This document shows positions 1-7,563 of a stretch of DNA of 16,028 nt, piece by piece. The position numbers and the translations under genes were made by a program. Numbering within the stretch: position 1 is the stretch's first letter; each line of letters begins with the position of its first letter. Below the pieces are notes generated by a model that ran no database searches, was not told the DNA's origin, and saw only the letters and a list, made by a program, of their open reading frames with translations. This stretch comes from an uncultured Eubacteriales bacterium (GTDB taxonomy: Bacteria; Bacillota_A; Clostridia; Peptostreptococcales; Anaerovoracaceae), in NCBI GenBank assembly GCA_902790885.1, contig CADATR010000038.1:1-16028 (forward strand). The letters run 5' to 3'.

Positions 1-897
1 ACACTGACGATAGATGTCTTTGACAGAAAAACGAAAAGAGATGTGTCGCGGGAGCAGCTTGTCATAAAGGAATGCATACCGGGCAGGCCTGAGGGTTCAG
101 GGAAGTTCGCTGTCGGGGATATTCTGGATGAGGCATCGGACAATGTGGCTCTGGTGATAAACGGCATGGCCGTCAAGCCTGCGGACCCTGCAACGATACT
201 TTTCCGAGCGCCTACCGACAATGACTTCATTTTCTTCGGAGTGGGCGACGCGATGAAGGATTTCACCGGTCAAAGAACAGATCTGGTATCGATAGAAAAG
301 ACCGACAGGAAGCTGACTGTCGTATCGAAGATCGTCTGTAAAAAGAATGAGTTTGAGTGTACGGATACGTATGAGAGGATAGATGAAGACGGATCCGTGC
401 TCGTGACCAGCAGGCTTCACTGCACTAAGGGGAAGGGCACCGTGCCGAGGTTCGGCAAAGCCTTCAGATTCGATCCTTCCTTCGATGATGTCGAATACTG
501 CGGAAGGAGCGGCGAATCCTACGCGGACATGAAGGATCAGTTCCCTATAGAGCACGTGAAATGCAAAGTAGCGGACATGACGGAGCCTAACATCAAGCCG
601 CAGGAGAGCGGCAGCCGCTTTGATACAAGATGGGCCAGCGTCAGCGACGGAAATACGACCGTTAAGTTCAGCGCTGTCGGGAAAGCCTTTGAGCTTGGCA
701 TCAAACCGTACAGCGACAGGGAACTCCTCGGAATGGAGCACCGCGAAGATGAAAAGCAAACTGGCACATACGTTACGATATCCGCTTTTCAGCAGGGCAT
801 AGGGACAGGCATCTGCGGACCGCAGACAAAGGACGAATACAAATATCCGGTAAAGGATGATTACGTACTCAGCTTTGTGATAACCTGCAGCAGGTAA
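1..897 (+). CDS. LacZ-type GH2 beta-galactosidase, C-terminal part (5' end outside window)
   Basis: The frame is open from base 1, so the gene begins upstream of the window; the GTG at 43 is internal and not a real start. About 298 residues are visible. The motif FRAPTDND at about residue 69 is the hallmark of the C-terminal beta-sandwich domain (Bgal small chain, domain 5) of LacZ/EbgA-type beta-galactosidases, where this segment helps complete the active site. The ending, with GTGICGPQT followed by EYKYPV and a final beta strand, also fits LacZ C termini. The enzyme would hydrolyse beta-galactosides in the cytoplasm; no signal can be judged because the N terminus is missing. The catalytic domain lies outside the window, so activity cannot be checked. 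Only 28 bases separate its stop from the next gene, so the two may be co-transcribed. The family call is firm; the exact substrate is not. Confidence 0.88.
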   Translation, partial: TLTIDVFDRKTKRDVSREQLVIKECIPGRPEGSGKFAVGDILDEASDNVALVINGMAVKPADPATILFRAPTDNDFIFFGVGDAMKDFTGQRTDLVSIEKTDRKLTVVSKIVCKKNEFECTDTYERIDEDGSVLVTSRLHCTKGKGTVPRFGKAFRFDPSFDDVEYCGRSGESYADMKDQFPIEHVKCKVADMTEPNIKPQESGSRFDTRWASVSDGNTTVKFSAVGKAFELGIKPYSDRELLGMEHREDEKQTGTYVTISAFQQGIGTGICGPQTKDEYKYPVKDDYVLSFVITCSR

Positions 898-925
898 TAT
901 AGATTTTGACTATCAGGAGGGAGAA

Positions 926-3688
926 ATGGTAAAGGAAGTCAACCCTAGGATCCACGTCAACGAGAGAGACTATCCGGTCGTTGAACATAGGTGCGATGAT
1001 CCGGAGAAGAAAAAGCTCGTAAAAAAGCTCTCTGTCATGATCACTGACAACATCCCGCGAAAGCTTCCGGGAGGAATGAAGGAAAACCACATGGATTTCT
1101 GGATACTCGACAGGCTGCTTACAAAGGAAGAAGTAAAGTTCATGCTGAGCTTCAAAAAGCGCCGCGTCGGCTATACGACGGCTGAGCTCGCTGAGCGCAA
1201 CAAAATGAGCGTTGAAGAGGCCCAGAAGATAATCGACCATCTTATCTGGATAGGAATAGTCGAACAGAACAGGGATAATCCGGATCAGCATATCCAGTAC
1301 TGGATCCCTAAATGGGTAGTAGGCTCGGGAGAGTACATGGTGGAGCATCCGATGCTCTGCGAGACCAACCCTGAGGTCGCAACGATGTTCAACTTGGCCC
1401 CGCAGGAGCCGCTTGAGCTAGCCGCGAAGCTCATCCCGCCCGGAGGTGCAGGGATCGGCATGCACGTCATACCTGTCGAAAAGGCGATAGACAAGTTCTG
1501 CACCATGGTATGCGCCTGCCGCAAGGCTCAGAGAGTAAGAGGCGAGGGCGTTGGCGATATAGAAGGCTACATGTGCATCGGACTCGGAGATATAGCTGAA
1601 TTCCTGGTGGAGACCGGAAAGGACGCTCACTACATCACCCGCGAAGAGGCGATGGAGATCATCGAGCGCGCTGAGCGCAAGGGCTATGTGCACCAGATCA
1701 CCAATCTTGACGGTCCGGACCGCATAGTCGGCATCTGCAATTGCTCACCGGGAAGCTGCTACGGACTGAGGACATCACAGCTTTTCAATACTCCTAACAT
1801 GTCAAGATCCGCCTACCGCGCGCATGTCGATCCTGAAAAGTGCGTGGCGTGCGGAAAGTGCGTAGAGGTCTGCCCTGCAGGTGCTGCAAGACTGGGCCAG
1901 AAGCTTTGCCGCGCTGACGGATCAAAGGTGATGTATCCTATGCACGATCTCCCTGATGACAACATCTGGGGCGAGGATAAATGGAATTACAACTACAGAG
2001 ACACAAACAAGATAAACTGCTATGACAGCGGAACTTCGCCATGCAAGACCGCCTGCCCGGCGCACATAGCCGTACAGGGATATCTGCAGATGGCAAAGGA
2101 AGGCCGCTATGAAGAGGCTGTGGAGCTGATCCGCCAGGACAATCCGTTCCCGGCAGTCTGCGGCGCGGTGTGCAACAAACGCTGCGAGGATCGCTGCACA
2201 AGAGGCCTCCTGGATGATCCGGTATCGATCGATGAGGTAAAGAAGTTCCTTACTCAGTGGGAGTTCGGCAACCTCGACAGATTCGTTCCTGTATGTGACA
2301 ACATGGACGGAAAGCAGTGGGATGATCTTCCGATCGCGGTCATAGGATCGGGCCCGGCAGGACTTTCGGCCGCGTACTACCTCAGAAAGGATGGTTATCC
2401 TGTTACTGTATTCGAGAAGGAGAAGGCTCCTGGCGGAATGATGATGCACGGCCTGCCTGAATTCAGGCTCGAGAAGGACGTTCTCGGCGGCGAGATCGAG
2501 ATACTCCGCAGGATGGGCGTCGAGTTCAGATGCGGTGTGGAAGTCGGAAGCGACGTCACGATACAGCAGCTGAGAGATCAGGGCTACAAGGCATTCTTTA
2601 TCGGTATCGGACTCCAGAGCGGCGGAAAACTCGGCATTCCGGGCGAAGACGCAAAAGGCGTTATCTCAGGCATCGACTTCATGAAGGACGTCAATCTTGA
2701 GGGCCATAAAGATATAAAGGGCAAAGTAGTGGTTATCGGCGGCGGCAACATCGGAGCGGATGTTGCAAGGACAGCTGTGAGAGCAGGCGCGGAGAGCGTA
2801 GATCTTTACTGCCTTGAGTCATATGACGAGATGCCTATGGGCATTGAGGATCAGAGCGAGTGCGAAGCTGAAGGAATAAGCATACATGCAGGATGGGGAC
2901 AGACCGAGATAGCTGAAAAGGACGGCAGATGCACCGGCATCAGATTCCGCAAGTGCGTATCTGTAAGGAACGCGGAGGGAAGATTTGATCCGAAGTTTGA
3001 CGACGCGGTTACTGAAGAGGCTGCATGCGACATGGTTCTTTACTGCATCGGACAGAAGCCTGACTGGGGCAAGCTGCTTGAGGGGACAAAAGTAGAGCTG
3101 AGCCGCGGAGGATTCGTGATTGCTGATCCTGTCACACTGCAGACTGCTGAACCTGACATCTTTGTCGGCGGAGATGTGTATACAGGCCAGAAATTCGTTA
3201 TCGACGCCATCGCGGCCGGAAGGACAGCAATGGTATCGATAAACAGATACGTGCATCCGGGGCAGTCTATGACCATCGGAAGAGACCTGAGGGAGTTTAT
3301 CGAGCTCGACAGGGACGACATAAGCATCTCGCCTGTCTCATACGATAACGCCGGGCGTCAGAAACCGTCGCATAAGGACGGAAAGCCTGAGGCCACTTTC
3401 GAGGATTTGAGGATGCCTCTGACGGATGAGCAGGTGAAGACAGAAGCATCACGCTGCCTCAGATGCGGCGCGAGCTGGGTAGACCTCAATCAATGCGTAG
3501 GATGCGGACTGTGCACCACCAGATGCCAGTTTGATGCCATACATCTCGAGAGAGACATCCCGCAAGCGAGCGACATGCACTTCGCCGAGGATATGATGAA
3601 AGTCGTTGGCCCTAATATCCTGAAGAGGGGAGCGAAGATCATAAAGAAGAAGATCACGGGCAAATCGGATTATCCTACAATGCAGTAA
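926..3688 (+). CDS. Multidomain 4Fe-4S / FAD / NAD(P) oxidoreductase, glutamate-synthase-beta-like
   Basis: This 920-residue protein starts at an ATG eight bases after AGGAGGG. Residues about 55-115 look like a winged-helix-type segment. Residues about 190-285 form a cysteine-rich module (CTMVCACRKAQ, then ICNCSPGSC) of the kind found at the N terminus of some anaerobe ferredoxins. A 4Fe-4S motif, CVACGKCVEVCP, lies near residue 305. A GltD-type N-terminal cluster domain follows from about 370 (SPCKTACPAH, then CGAVCNKRCEDRC). The FAD-binding motif AVIGSGPAG is near 471 and the NAD(P)-binding motif VVVIGGGNIGADVA near 601. A last cysteine cluster (CLRCGA, then CVGCGLCTTRC) begins near 843, and the tail is lysine-rich. 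By family it should move electrons between NAD(P)H, FAD and iron-sulfur clusters in the cytoplasm. No large GltB subunit is adjacent, so calling it glutamate synthase would be unjustified. The physiological partner is unknown. Confidence 0.9.
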   Translation: MVKEVNPRIHVNERDYPVVEHRCDDPEKKKLVKKLSVMITDNIPRKLPGGMKENHMDFWILDRLLTKEEVKFMLSFKKRRVGYTTAELAERNKMSVEEAQKIIDHLIWIGIVEQNRDNPDQHIQYWIPKWVVGSGEYMVEHPMLCETNPEVATMFNLAPQEPLELAAKLIPPGGAGIGMHVIPVEKAIDKFCTMVCACRKAQRVRGEGVGDIEGYMCIGLGDIAEFLVETGKDAHYITREEAMEIIERAERKGYVHQITNLDGPDRIVGICNCSPGSCYGLRTSQLFNTPNMSRSAYRAHVDPEKCVACGKCVEVCPAGAARLGQKLCRADGSKVMYPMHDLPDDNIWGEDKWNYNYRDTNKINCYDSGTSPCKTACPAHIAVQGYLQMAKEGRYEEAVELIRQDNPFPAVCGAVCNKRCEDRCTRGLLDDPVSIDEVKKFLTQWEFGNLDRFVPVCDNMDGKQWDDLPIAVIGSGPAGLSAAYYLRKDGYPVTVFEKEKAPGGMMMHGLPEFRLEKDVLGGEIEILRRMGVEFRCGVEVGSDVTIQQLRDQGYKAFFIGIGLQSGGKLGIPGEDAKGVISGIDFMKDVNLEGHKDIKGKVVVIGGGNIGADVARTAVRAGAESVDLYCLESYDEMPMGIEDQSECEAEGISIHAGWGQTEIAEKDGRCTGIRFRKCVSVRNAEGRFDPKFDDAVTEEAACDMVLYCIGQKPDWGKLLEGTKVELSRGGFVIADPVTLQTAEPDIFVGGDVYTGQKFVIDAIAAGRTAMVSINRYVHPGQSMTIGRDLREFIELDRDDISISPVSYDNAGRQKPSHKDGKPEATFEDLRMPLTDEQVKTEASRCLRCGASWVDLNQCVGCGLCTTRCQFDAIHLERDIPQASDMHFAEDMMKVVGPNILKRGAKIIKKKITGKSDYPTMQ

Positions 3689-3701
3689 GCTGATAAACAG
3701 C

Positions 3702-3740
3702 GACCCCGCGTCATATGTGACGCGGGGTCAGTTTTGTTTT
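3702..3740. terminator. Strong intrinsic terminator between convergent genes
   Basis: A perfect 12-bp stem, GACCCCGCGTCA / TGACGCGGGGTC, with loop TATG is followed by GTTTTGTTTT. It starts 13 bases after the oxidoreductase stop. On the other strand the stem is followed by GCTGTTTATC, so it may also stop the convergent nitroreductase transcript, which ends 33 bases away. Confidence 0.93.
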
Positions 3741-3761
3741 ACGTTATATCACTGTCTTTAT

Positions 3762-4571
3762 CTACAGTCCGCACTTGGCGACATATGTAACACCTTCAGG
3801 AAGGCCGAGATCGCGGTCTGTGACAGGCTCAAAGCTCCACCTCGGAGCGCTTGGCCTGATGGCCCACATCACTGCGTAGAAGTTGAACATGACGATGCCG
3901 TAATTGAGCAGTCTGTCGGCCTCTGAAGTCATGTCATCCGGAAGCCCTACCAATGCTATCTGATCGTTGTCAACAATGATCTTGTAAGGCTGCAGGTTCT
4001 GGAACGACTGAGCGTGAGCGATTGCTCTGAGACCGTCTTCGAGTTCGTTGTACCAGAGGTCTGTGTCGATATCCTGACCGAATCTGAAACCGTCAGTCAT
4101 CTCGTCAAGAGACTTCTTGCTGGCGGCCTTTTCCTTGTTGTCAGGATCCCTGTATCCGAAGGCTACTACACAGGCAACGACCTTATCTGTATCTTCACCG
4201 AGAGCCTTCTTTGCCTCGTCAGCGTCATTGATAGTCTGCCAGCATGCTGCCAGACCGAGTTCGGTCATTTTGAGGGTAAGGCCCTGCGCGATATATCCGG
4301 CATTTTCAAGATAATGATCTGCGACATCGGAATAGATAACCATATAGGCCGGAGCCTTGATGCAGAAGCCGTTGTATCCGACACTCTTCTTGAGCTCTTC
4401 CCAGACTGTTCCGATATAGAACTTCAGCTCGGTCTGGATATCATCAACAAGAGCGCTCTCTTCATCCTCATAGTATGTCAGCAGCTCTGTGAGCACGCTG
4501 TCTTCGACCTTTCTGTCCGAGAAGCCTCTGCAGGAATTTCTTTTTTTAACTATATCCTCATAATATTCCAT
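3762..4571 (-). CDS. Nitroreductase-family protein (TM1586-like, FMN-dependent type)
   Basis: The protein has 269 residues. The N terminus (KKRNSCRGFSDRKV) matches the opening helix of nitroreductase-fold proteins, usually RRSVRxFxxxPV. GYIAQGLTLKMTELGLAACW near residue 94 is the standard middle helix of the fold. The second half repeats a nitroreductase-like pattern, with AIAHAQSFQNLQPYKIIVD where family members read APSAxNxQPWxF; this two-part layout resembles the TM1586-like nitroreductase family. Such proteins bind FMN as dimers and reduce nitro-compounds, quinones or enones with NAD(P)H, but natural substrates are rarely known. The start is supported by GAGGTAAG upstream on the minus strand. 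It is a single-gene unit, convergent with the oxidoreductase and divergent from ptb, with a promoter at 4624-4652. Family assignment is good; substrate is unknown. Confidence 0.85.
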   Translation of the reverse strand: MEYYEDIVKKRNSCRGFSDRKVEDSVLTELLTYYEDEESALVDDIQTELKFYIGTVWEELKKSVGYNGFCIKAPAYMVIYSDVADHYLENAGYIAQGLTLKMTELGLAACWQTINDADEAKKALGEDTDKVVACVVAFGYRDPDNKEKAASKKSLDEMTDGFRFGQDIDTDLWYNELEDGLRAIAHAQSFQNLQPYKIIVDNDQIALVGLPDDMTSEADRLLNYGIVMFNFYAVMWAIRPSAPRWSFEPVTDRDLGLPEGVTYVAKCGL

Positions 4572-4616
4572 CTGCTTACCTCACTTCTGAATATCCGAGT
4601 TCAATAATTGTACATA

Positions 4617-4638
4617 CACTGAAATTCTATCATCAGTG
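4617..4638. promoter_or_regulatory. Inverted repeat bracketing the nitroreductase -10 box (candidate operator)
   Basis: CACTGA (4617-4622) and TCAGTG (4633-4638) are perfect 6-bp arms with a 10-base centre that holds the -10 box. A dimeric repressor bound here would block the promoter. No regulator gene is adjacent, so this is inference from position and symmetry. Confidence 0.35.
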
Positions 4639-4652
4639 CATGCGCATTTCAA
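4624..4652 (-). promoter_or_regulatory. Promoter of the nitroreductase-family gene
   Basis: On the minus strand TTGAAA (4647-4652) and TAGAAT (4624-4629) are separated by exactly 17 bases, and TGA directly precedes the -10 box, giving an extended -10. The start point would be near 4617, leaving a leader of about 45 bases. Confidence 0.6.
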
Positions 4653-4704
4653 TTGCATTGCGATCAAAGAGTTTTCAAAAGAGGATCACCACCTGACATC
4701 AATC

Positions 4705-4738
4705 TTGTATTTATGAGTCTGCCCAAATATGCTAAAAT
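4705..4738 (+). promoter_or_regulatory. Putative ptb promoter
   Basis: TGCTAAAAT at 4730-4738 is an extended -10 box. An overlapping alternative is TTGTAT (4705-4710) with TATGCT (4728-4733) at 17-base spacing. Either would start transcription about 40-50 bases before the ptb start codon. The same nine bases, TGCTAAAAT, occur ahead of the DUF1292 gene at 15340. Confidence 0.45.
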
Positions 4739-4786
4739 AACTATGTATGAACAATAGTAACTGTTGGTTGTTTAGGGAGGAAAATA

Positions 4787-5689
4787 ATGCTTAAGAATTT
4801 CAAAGAAATGGCTGAACTGGTCAAGGCAAATCCTGTAAAGAAGAGAATCGTTCTCTGCTGCGCTCATGACGAGCACTCGCTCGACGCGGTCTATGAAGCT
4901 TACAAAGAGGGCATCGTTGAGCCTGTATTCGTAGGTAAAGAGGATGAGATAAAGGCGATCTGCGCTGAGCAGGGATTTGACTTCGGTGATGTTGTCATCT
5001 ACAACGAAGATGATGATATCGAAGCTGCAAAGAAGGCCGTAGCTCTTATTCGTGAGGGCAAGGGTGACTTCCTTATGAAGGGCCGCATGCAGACTGCTGA
5101 CCTCCTCAGACAGGTAGTAAATAAGGAAACAGGTCTTCAGGTCGGAAAGATCATGTCCCACGTAGGACTTTTCCAGGTTCCTAATTATCATAAGGTAGTA
5201 GTACTGACAGACGGCGGAATGCTTCTCCAGCCGGATCTCGAGCAGAAGGTAAAGATCATCAACAACGCTGTCGAAGTACTCCACGCTCTCGGTTACGAAG
5301 ATCCTAAGGTCGGCGTTATGTGCGGAGCTGAGGTCCTCAACAAGAAGGCACAGGAGTCTGTAGACGCCGCAGCTCTCAAGGAGATGAATCAGAAGGGCGA
5401 GATCACAGGCTGCACAGTTGAAGGACCTATCTCCTACGATATAGCTCTGAGCAAGGAAATCGCTGAATTCAAGAAGTTTGACAGCCCTGTTGCCGGTGAG
5501 GTAGACGCGATGATCATGCCTTCTATGGCGACCGGAAACATGGTAGGAAAGTCCTGGACTGTAAGCAGCAACGGAATGATGGCAGGCATCATAGTAGGAG
5601 CAAAAGTGCCTATCGTTCTTACATCCAGAGGATCCAGCGCAGAGGAGAAATTCTATTCGATCGCTCTTGCTGCGGCAGCTTCTGTATAG
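4787..5689 (+). CDS. ptb: Phosphate butyryltransferase (phosphate acyltransferase family)
   Basis: The protein has 300 residues, the usual length for Ptb. It interconverts butyryl-CoA (or a related acyl-CoA) plus phosphate with the acyl phosphate and CoA, the first step of acid formation coupled to ATP via a butyrate kinase. Family features include the N-terminal RIVLCCAHDEHSLDAVYEA, KGDFLMKGRMQTADLLRQVV near residue 93, the LTDGGM block near 143, VGVMCGAEVLN near 179, and the C-terminal MIMPSMATGNMVGKSW followed by VPIVLTSRGSSAEEKF. AGGGAGG just upstream fixes the ATG. It is monocistronic here: no butyrate kinase gene (buk) is next to it, although ptb-buk pairs are common in Clostridia. A phosphotransacetylase-like acyl specificity cannot be excluded from sequence, but the short single-domain form favours Ptb. 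Confidence 0.88.
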   Translation: MLKNFKEMAELVKANPVKKRIVLCCAHDEHSLDAVYEAYKEGIVEPVFVGKEDEIKAICAEQGFDFGDVVIYNEDDDIEAAKKAVALIREGKGDFLMKGRMQTADLLRQVVNKETGLQVGKIMSHVGLFQVPNYHKVVVLTDGGMLLQPDLEQKVKIINNAVEVLHALGYEDPKVGVMCGAEVLNKKAQESVDAAALKEMNQKGEITGCTVEGPISYDIALSKEIAEFKKFDSPVAGEVDAMIMPSMATGNMVGKSWTVSSNGMMAGIIVGAKVPIVLTSRGSSAEEKFYSIALAAAASV

Positions 5690-5719
5690 GATCAGTTATA
5701 ATTATTACGTCTGGAAAAA

Positions 5720-5751
5720 GCACTGATGTAAAGGAAACTTTACATCAGTGC
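5720..5751 (+). terminator. Hairpin downstream of ptb, probable terminator
   Basis: A perfect 14-bp stem, GCACTGATGTAAAG / CTTTACATCAGTGC, is capped by a GAAA tetraloop and starts 31 bases after the ptb stop. The downstream tract is weak (GCTTGAATATTT), so termination may be partial. It may instead protect the ptb mRNA 3' end or shape the leader of the next gene. Confidence 0.6.
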
Positions 5752-5795
5752 GCTTGAATATTTAAAATGAAAGTTTATTGTGGGGTGTTGACAGG

Positions 5796-7445
5796 ATGAC
5801 TAAATGGAAAGATGTTTATCCGAGACCTCAGCTGGTGAGAGAAAAATGGCTGAGTCTCGATGGAGAATGGACATTCAGCATCAAAAAAACGAGCGAGGCT
5901 GGTCTGCCTCCTGAGCCGAAGAAGATCAATGTGCCTTTCTGTCCTGAGAGCAAGCTGTCGGGACTCAACAGGATAACCCGCAGTGATGAGATCATGCTGT
6001 ATGGCAAAGGATTCAGGATACCTGAGGACTGGAAGGGCATGAGGATCATCCTTCATCTCGGCGCGGTAGATCAGACAGCTCAGGTGTATATCGACGGTAA
6101 ATTCGCCGGTTCACACGAGGGCGGATATCTGCCATTCAGCTTTGACATCACCGATCTTCTGAATGAAGGCGAAGACGCCATACACAGCGTTATAGTCGAA
6201 GCGCGCGACAGTCTTGACCACAAATACCCATGGGGAAAGCAGAAGTACAGAAACGGAGGCATGTGGTATACGCCTGTATCGGGTATATGGCAGAGTGTAT
6301 GGCTTGAGCCGGTTCCTGAGGAGCATATAACATCACTCAGGATCGATACAGGACTGGACTGGGCCGATATAACAGCCTGCGGCATAAGCGGAGGCACTCT
6401 TGAGCTCTGCGGCAAAACCTATGAGCTTGCTGATGTTTCCGGTGATGGCGCTGCATGTGCTTCCGTGCGCATAGAGATCGATGAGCCTGAGCTGTGGACG
6501 CCTGAGGATCCTCATCTTTACGACTTCAGCATCACGAGCGGTGAAGACAGTATCAGATCTTACTTTGCGCTGCGCACGCTCACAGTAGAAGAAAAGGGCG
6601 GATGCACAAGGCTGTGCCTCAACGGCCTGCCGTATTTCTTCAACGGAGTGCTCGACCAGGGCTACTGGCACGACGGCATCTATACTCCGTCTTCACCGGA
6701 CAAGTACGCCGAAGACATACTTGCCATGAAGTCGCTCGGATTCAATACCCTCAGAAAACACATAAAAATAGAGCCTGAAATATTCTATTATGAGTGCGAC
6801 AGGCTTGGAATGGCTGTGTTCCAGGACATGGTGAACAACTCTGACTACTCATTCATTATGGACAGTGCACTCCCGATGATAGGCAGGAACAAACTTGACG
6901 ATAAGGACTTACACGACGATCCAGAGACGAGGATGATCTTCCTCGGATCCATGGATGAAACAGTGCGGACTCTGTACAACCATCCTTCCATCTGCTACTG
7001 GACCATATTCAACGAGGGCTGGGGACAGTTCGACGCGGACGCGGCCTATGACAGACTGAAAGAACTCGACAGCTCGAGATTCATAGACAGCACATCCGGC
7101 TGGTTCTGGCAGAACAAGAGCGATGTCGACAGCTATCATGTTTACTTCAAGAGGATCGATCTGACTCCGGGAGACAGACCGCTGGTGCTGAGCGAGTTCG
7201 GAGGCTACGCCTGCAAACTGCCGGGTTATTACTATGGAGGCAGGAGAGACTATGGATACAGGAGATGTGCTGACAGAGCGGCTCTGCAGAGAGACATCTC
7301 GCGCCTGTACCGTGAGGAGATAAAGCCTCTGCTGGCAAGAGGTCTGAGCGCGGCCATATATACACAGCTGTCCGATGTTGAGGATGAGACCAACGGACTG
7401 CTCACTTATGACCGCGAGATAAAGAAGGTGGATTCCATATTCTGA
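5796..7445 (+). CDS. Glycoside hydrolase family 2 enzyme (beta-galactosidase/beta-glucuronidase type)
   Basis: The chosen ATG gives 549 residues; an in-frame TTG at 5778 would add six, but nothing resembling a good ribosome site precedes it. Domains in order: an N-terminal jelly-roll sugar-binding domain (YPRPQLVREKWLSLDGEW, then RNGGMWYTPVSGIWQSVW near 150), an Ig-like sandwich, and a TIM barrel from about 270. The acid/base glutamate is expected in FNEGWGQ (Glu407 counted from the ATG at 5796), and the nucleophile in PLVLSEFGG (Glu467). Both are present, so the enzyme looks active. No signal peptide is visible, so it should act on imported oligosaccharides or glycosides in the cytoplasm. 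It is shorter than LacZ and lacks the LacZ C-terminal domains, unlike the gene at the left edge. The sugar specificity is not decided by the sequence I can read. Confidence 0.88.
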   Translation: MTKWKDVYPRPQLVREKWLSLDGEWTFSIKKTSEAGLPPEPKKINVPFCPESKLSGLNRITRSDEIMLYGKGFRIPEDWKGMRIILHLGAVDQTAQVYIDGKFAGSHEGGYLPFSFDITDLLNEGEDAIHSVIVEARDSLDHKYPWGKQKYRNGGMWYTPVSGIWQSVWLEPVPEEHITSLRIDTGLDWADITACGISGGTLELCGKTYELADVSGDGAACASVRIEIDEPELWTPEDPHLYDFSITSGEDSIRSYFALRTLTVEEKGGCTRLCLNGLPYFFNGVLDQGYWHDGIYTPSSPDKYAEDILAMKSLGFNTLRKHIKIEPEIFYYECDRLGMAVFQDMVNNSDYSFIMDSALPMIGRNKLDDKDLHDDPETRMIFLGSMDETVRTLYNHPSICYWTIFNEGWGQFDADAAYDRLKELDSSRFIDSTSGWFWQNKSDVDSYHVYFKRIDLTPGDRPLVLSEFGGYACKLPGYYYGGRRDYGYRRCADRAALQRDISRLYREEIKPLLARGLSAAIYTQLSDVEDETNGLLTYDREIKKVDSIF

Positions 7446-7496
7446 TCTGCGCAGGGTGACTTTCCCTCATGAGAGGAGAGAAGTAAGACAACAATA

Positions 7497-7528
7497 AAAA
7501 GGATCGATGCCAGGGCACCGATCCTTTT
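7497..7528. terminator. Bidirectional terminator between GH2 gene and serA
   Basis: AAAAGGATCG pairs with CGATCCTTTT, with an inner TGCC/GGCA pairing and one A-C mismatch. A-tract on the left and T-tract on the right make it symmetrical, suiting termination of both converging transcripts: the GH2 stop is 52 bases to the left and the serA stop 36 bases to the right. Confidence 0.85.
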
Positions 7529-7563
7529 ACGTTGCTTATTAAGTGAACTCAGACGGCTCTGTA

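Noticed and set aside
97..759. A 220-codon minus-strand open frame inside the LacZ-like gene
   Set aside because: The plus-strand frame carries the LacZ motifs FRAPTDND and the standard C terminus; the reverse frame shows no family features.
1922..2449. A 175-codon minus-strand open frame opposite the oxidoreductase
   Set aside because: It overlaps the intact cluster and FAD domains of the plus-strand gene and has no start signal or domain.
5778..5795. TTG start that would lengthen the second GH2 protein by six residues
   Set aside because: No ribosome binding site precedes the TTG; the ATG at 5796 fits the usual start of the family just before the YPRPQL segment.
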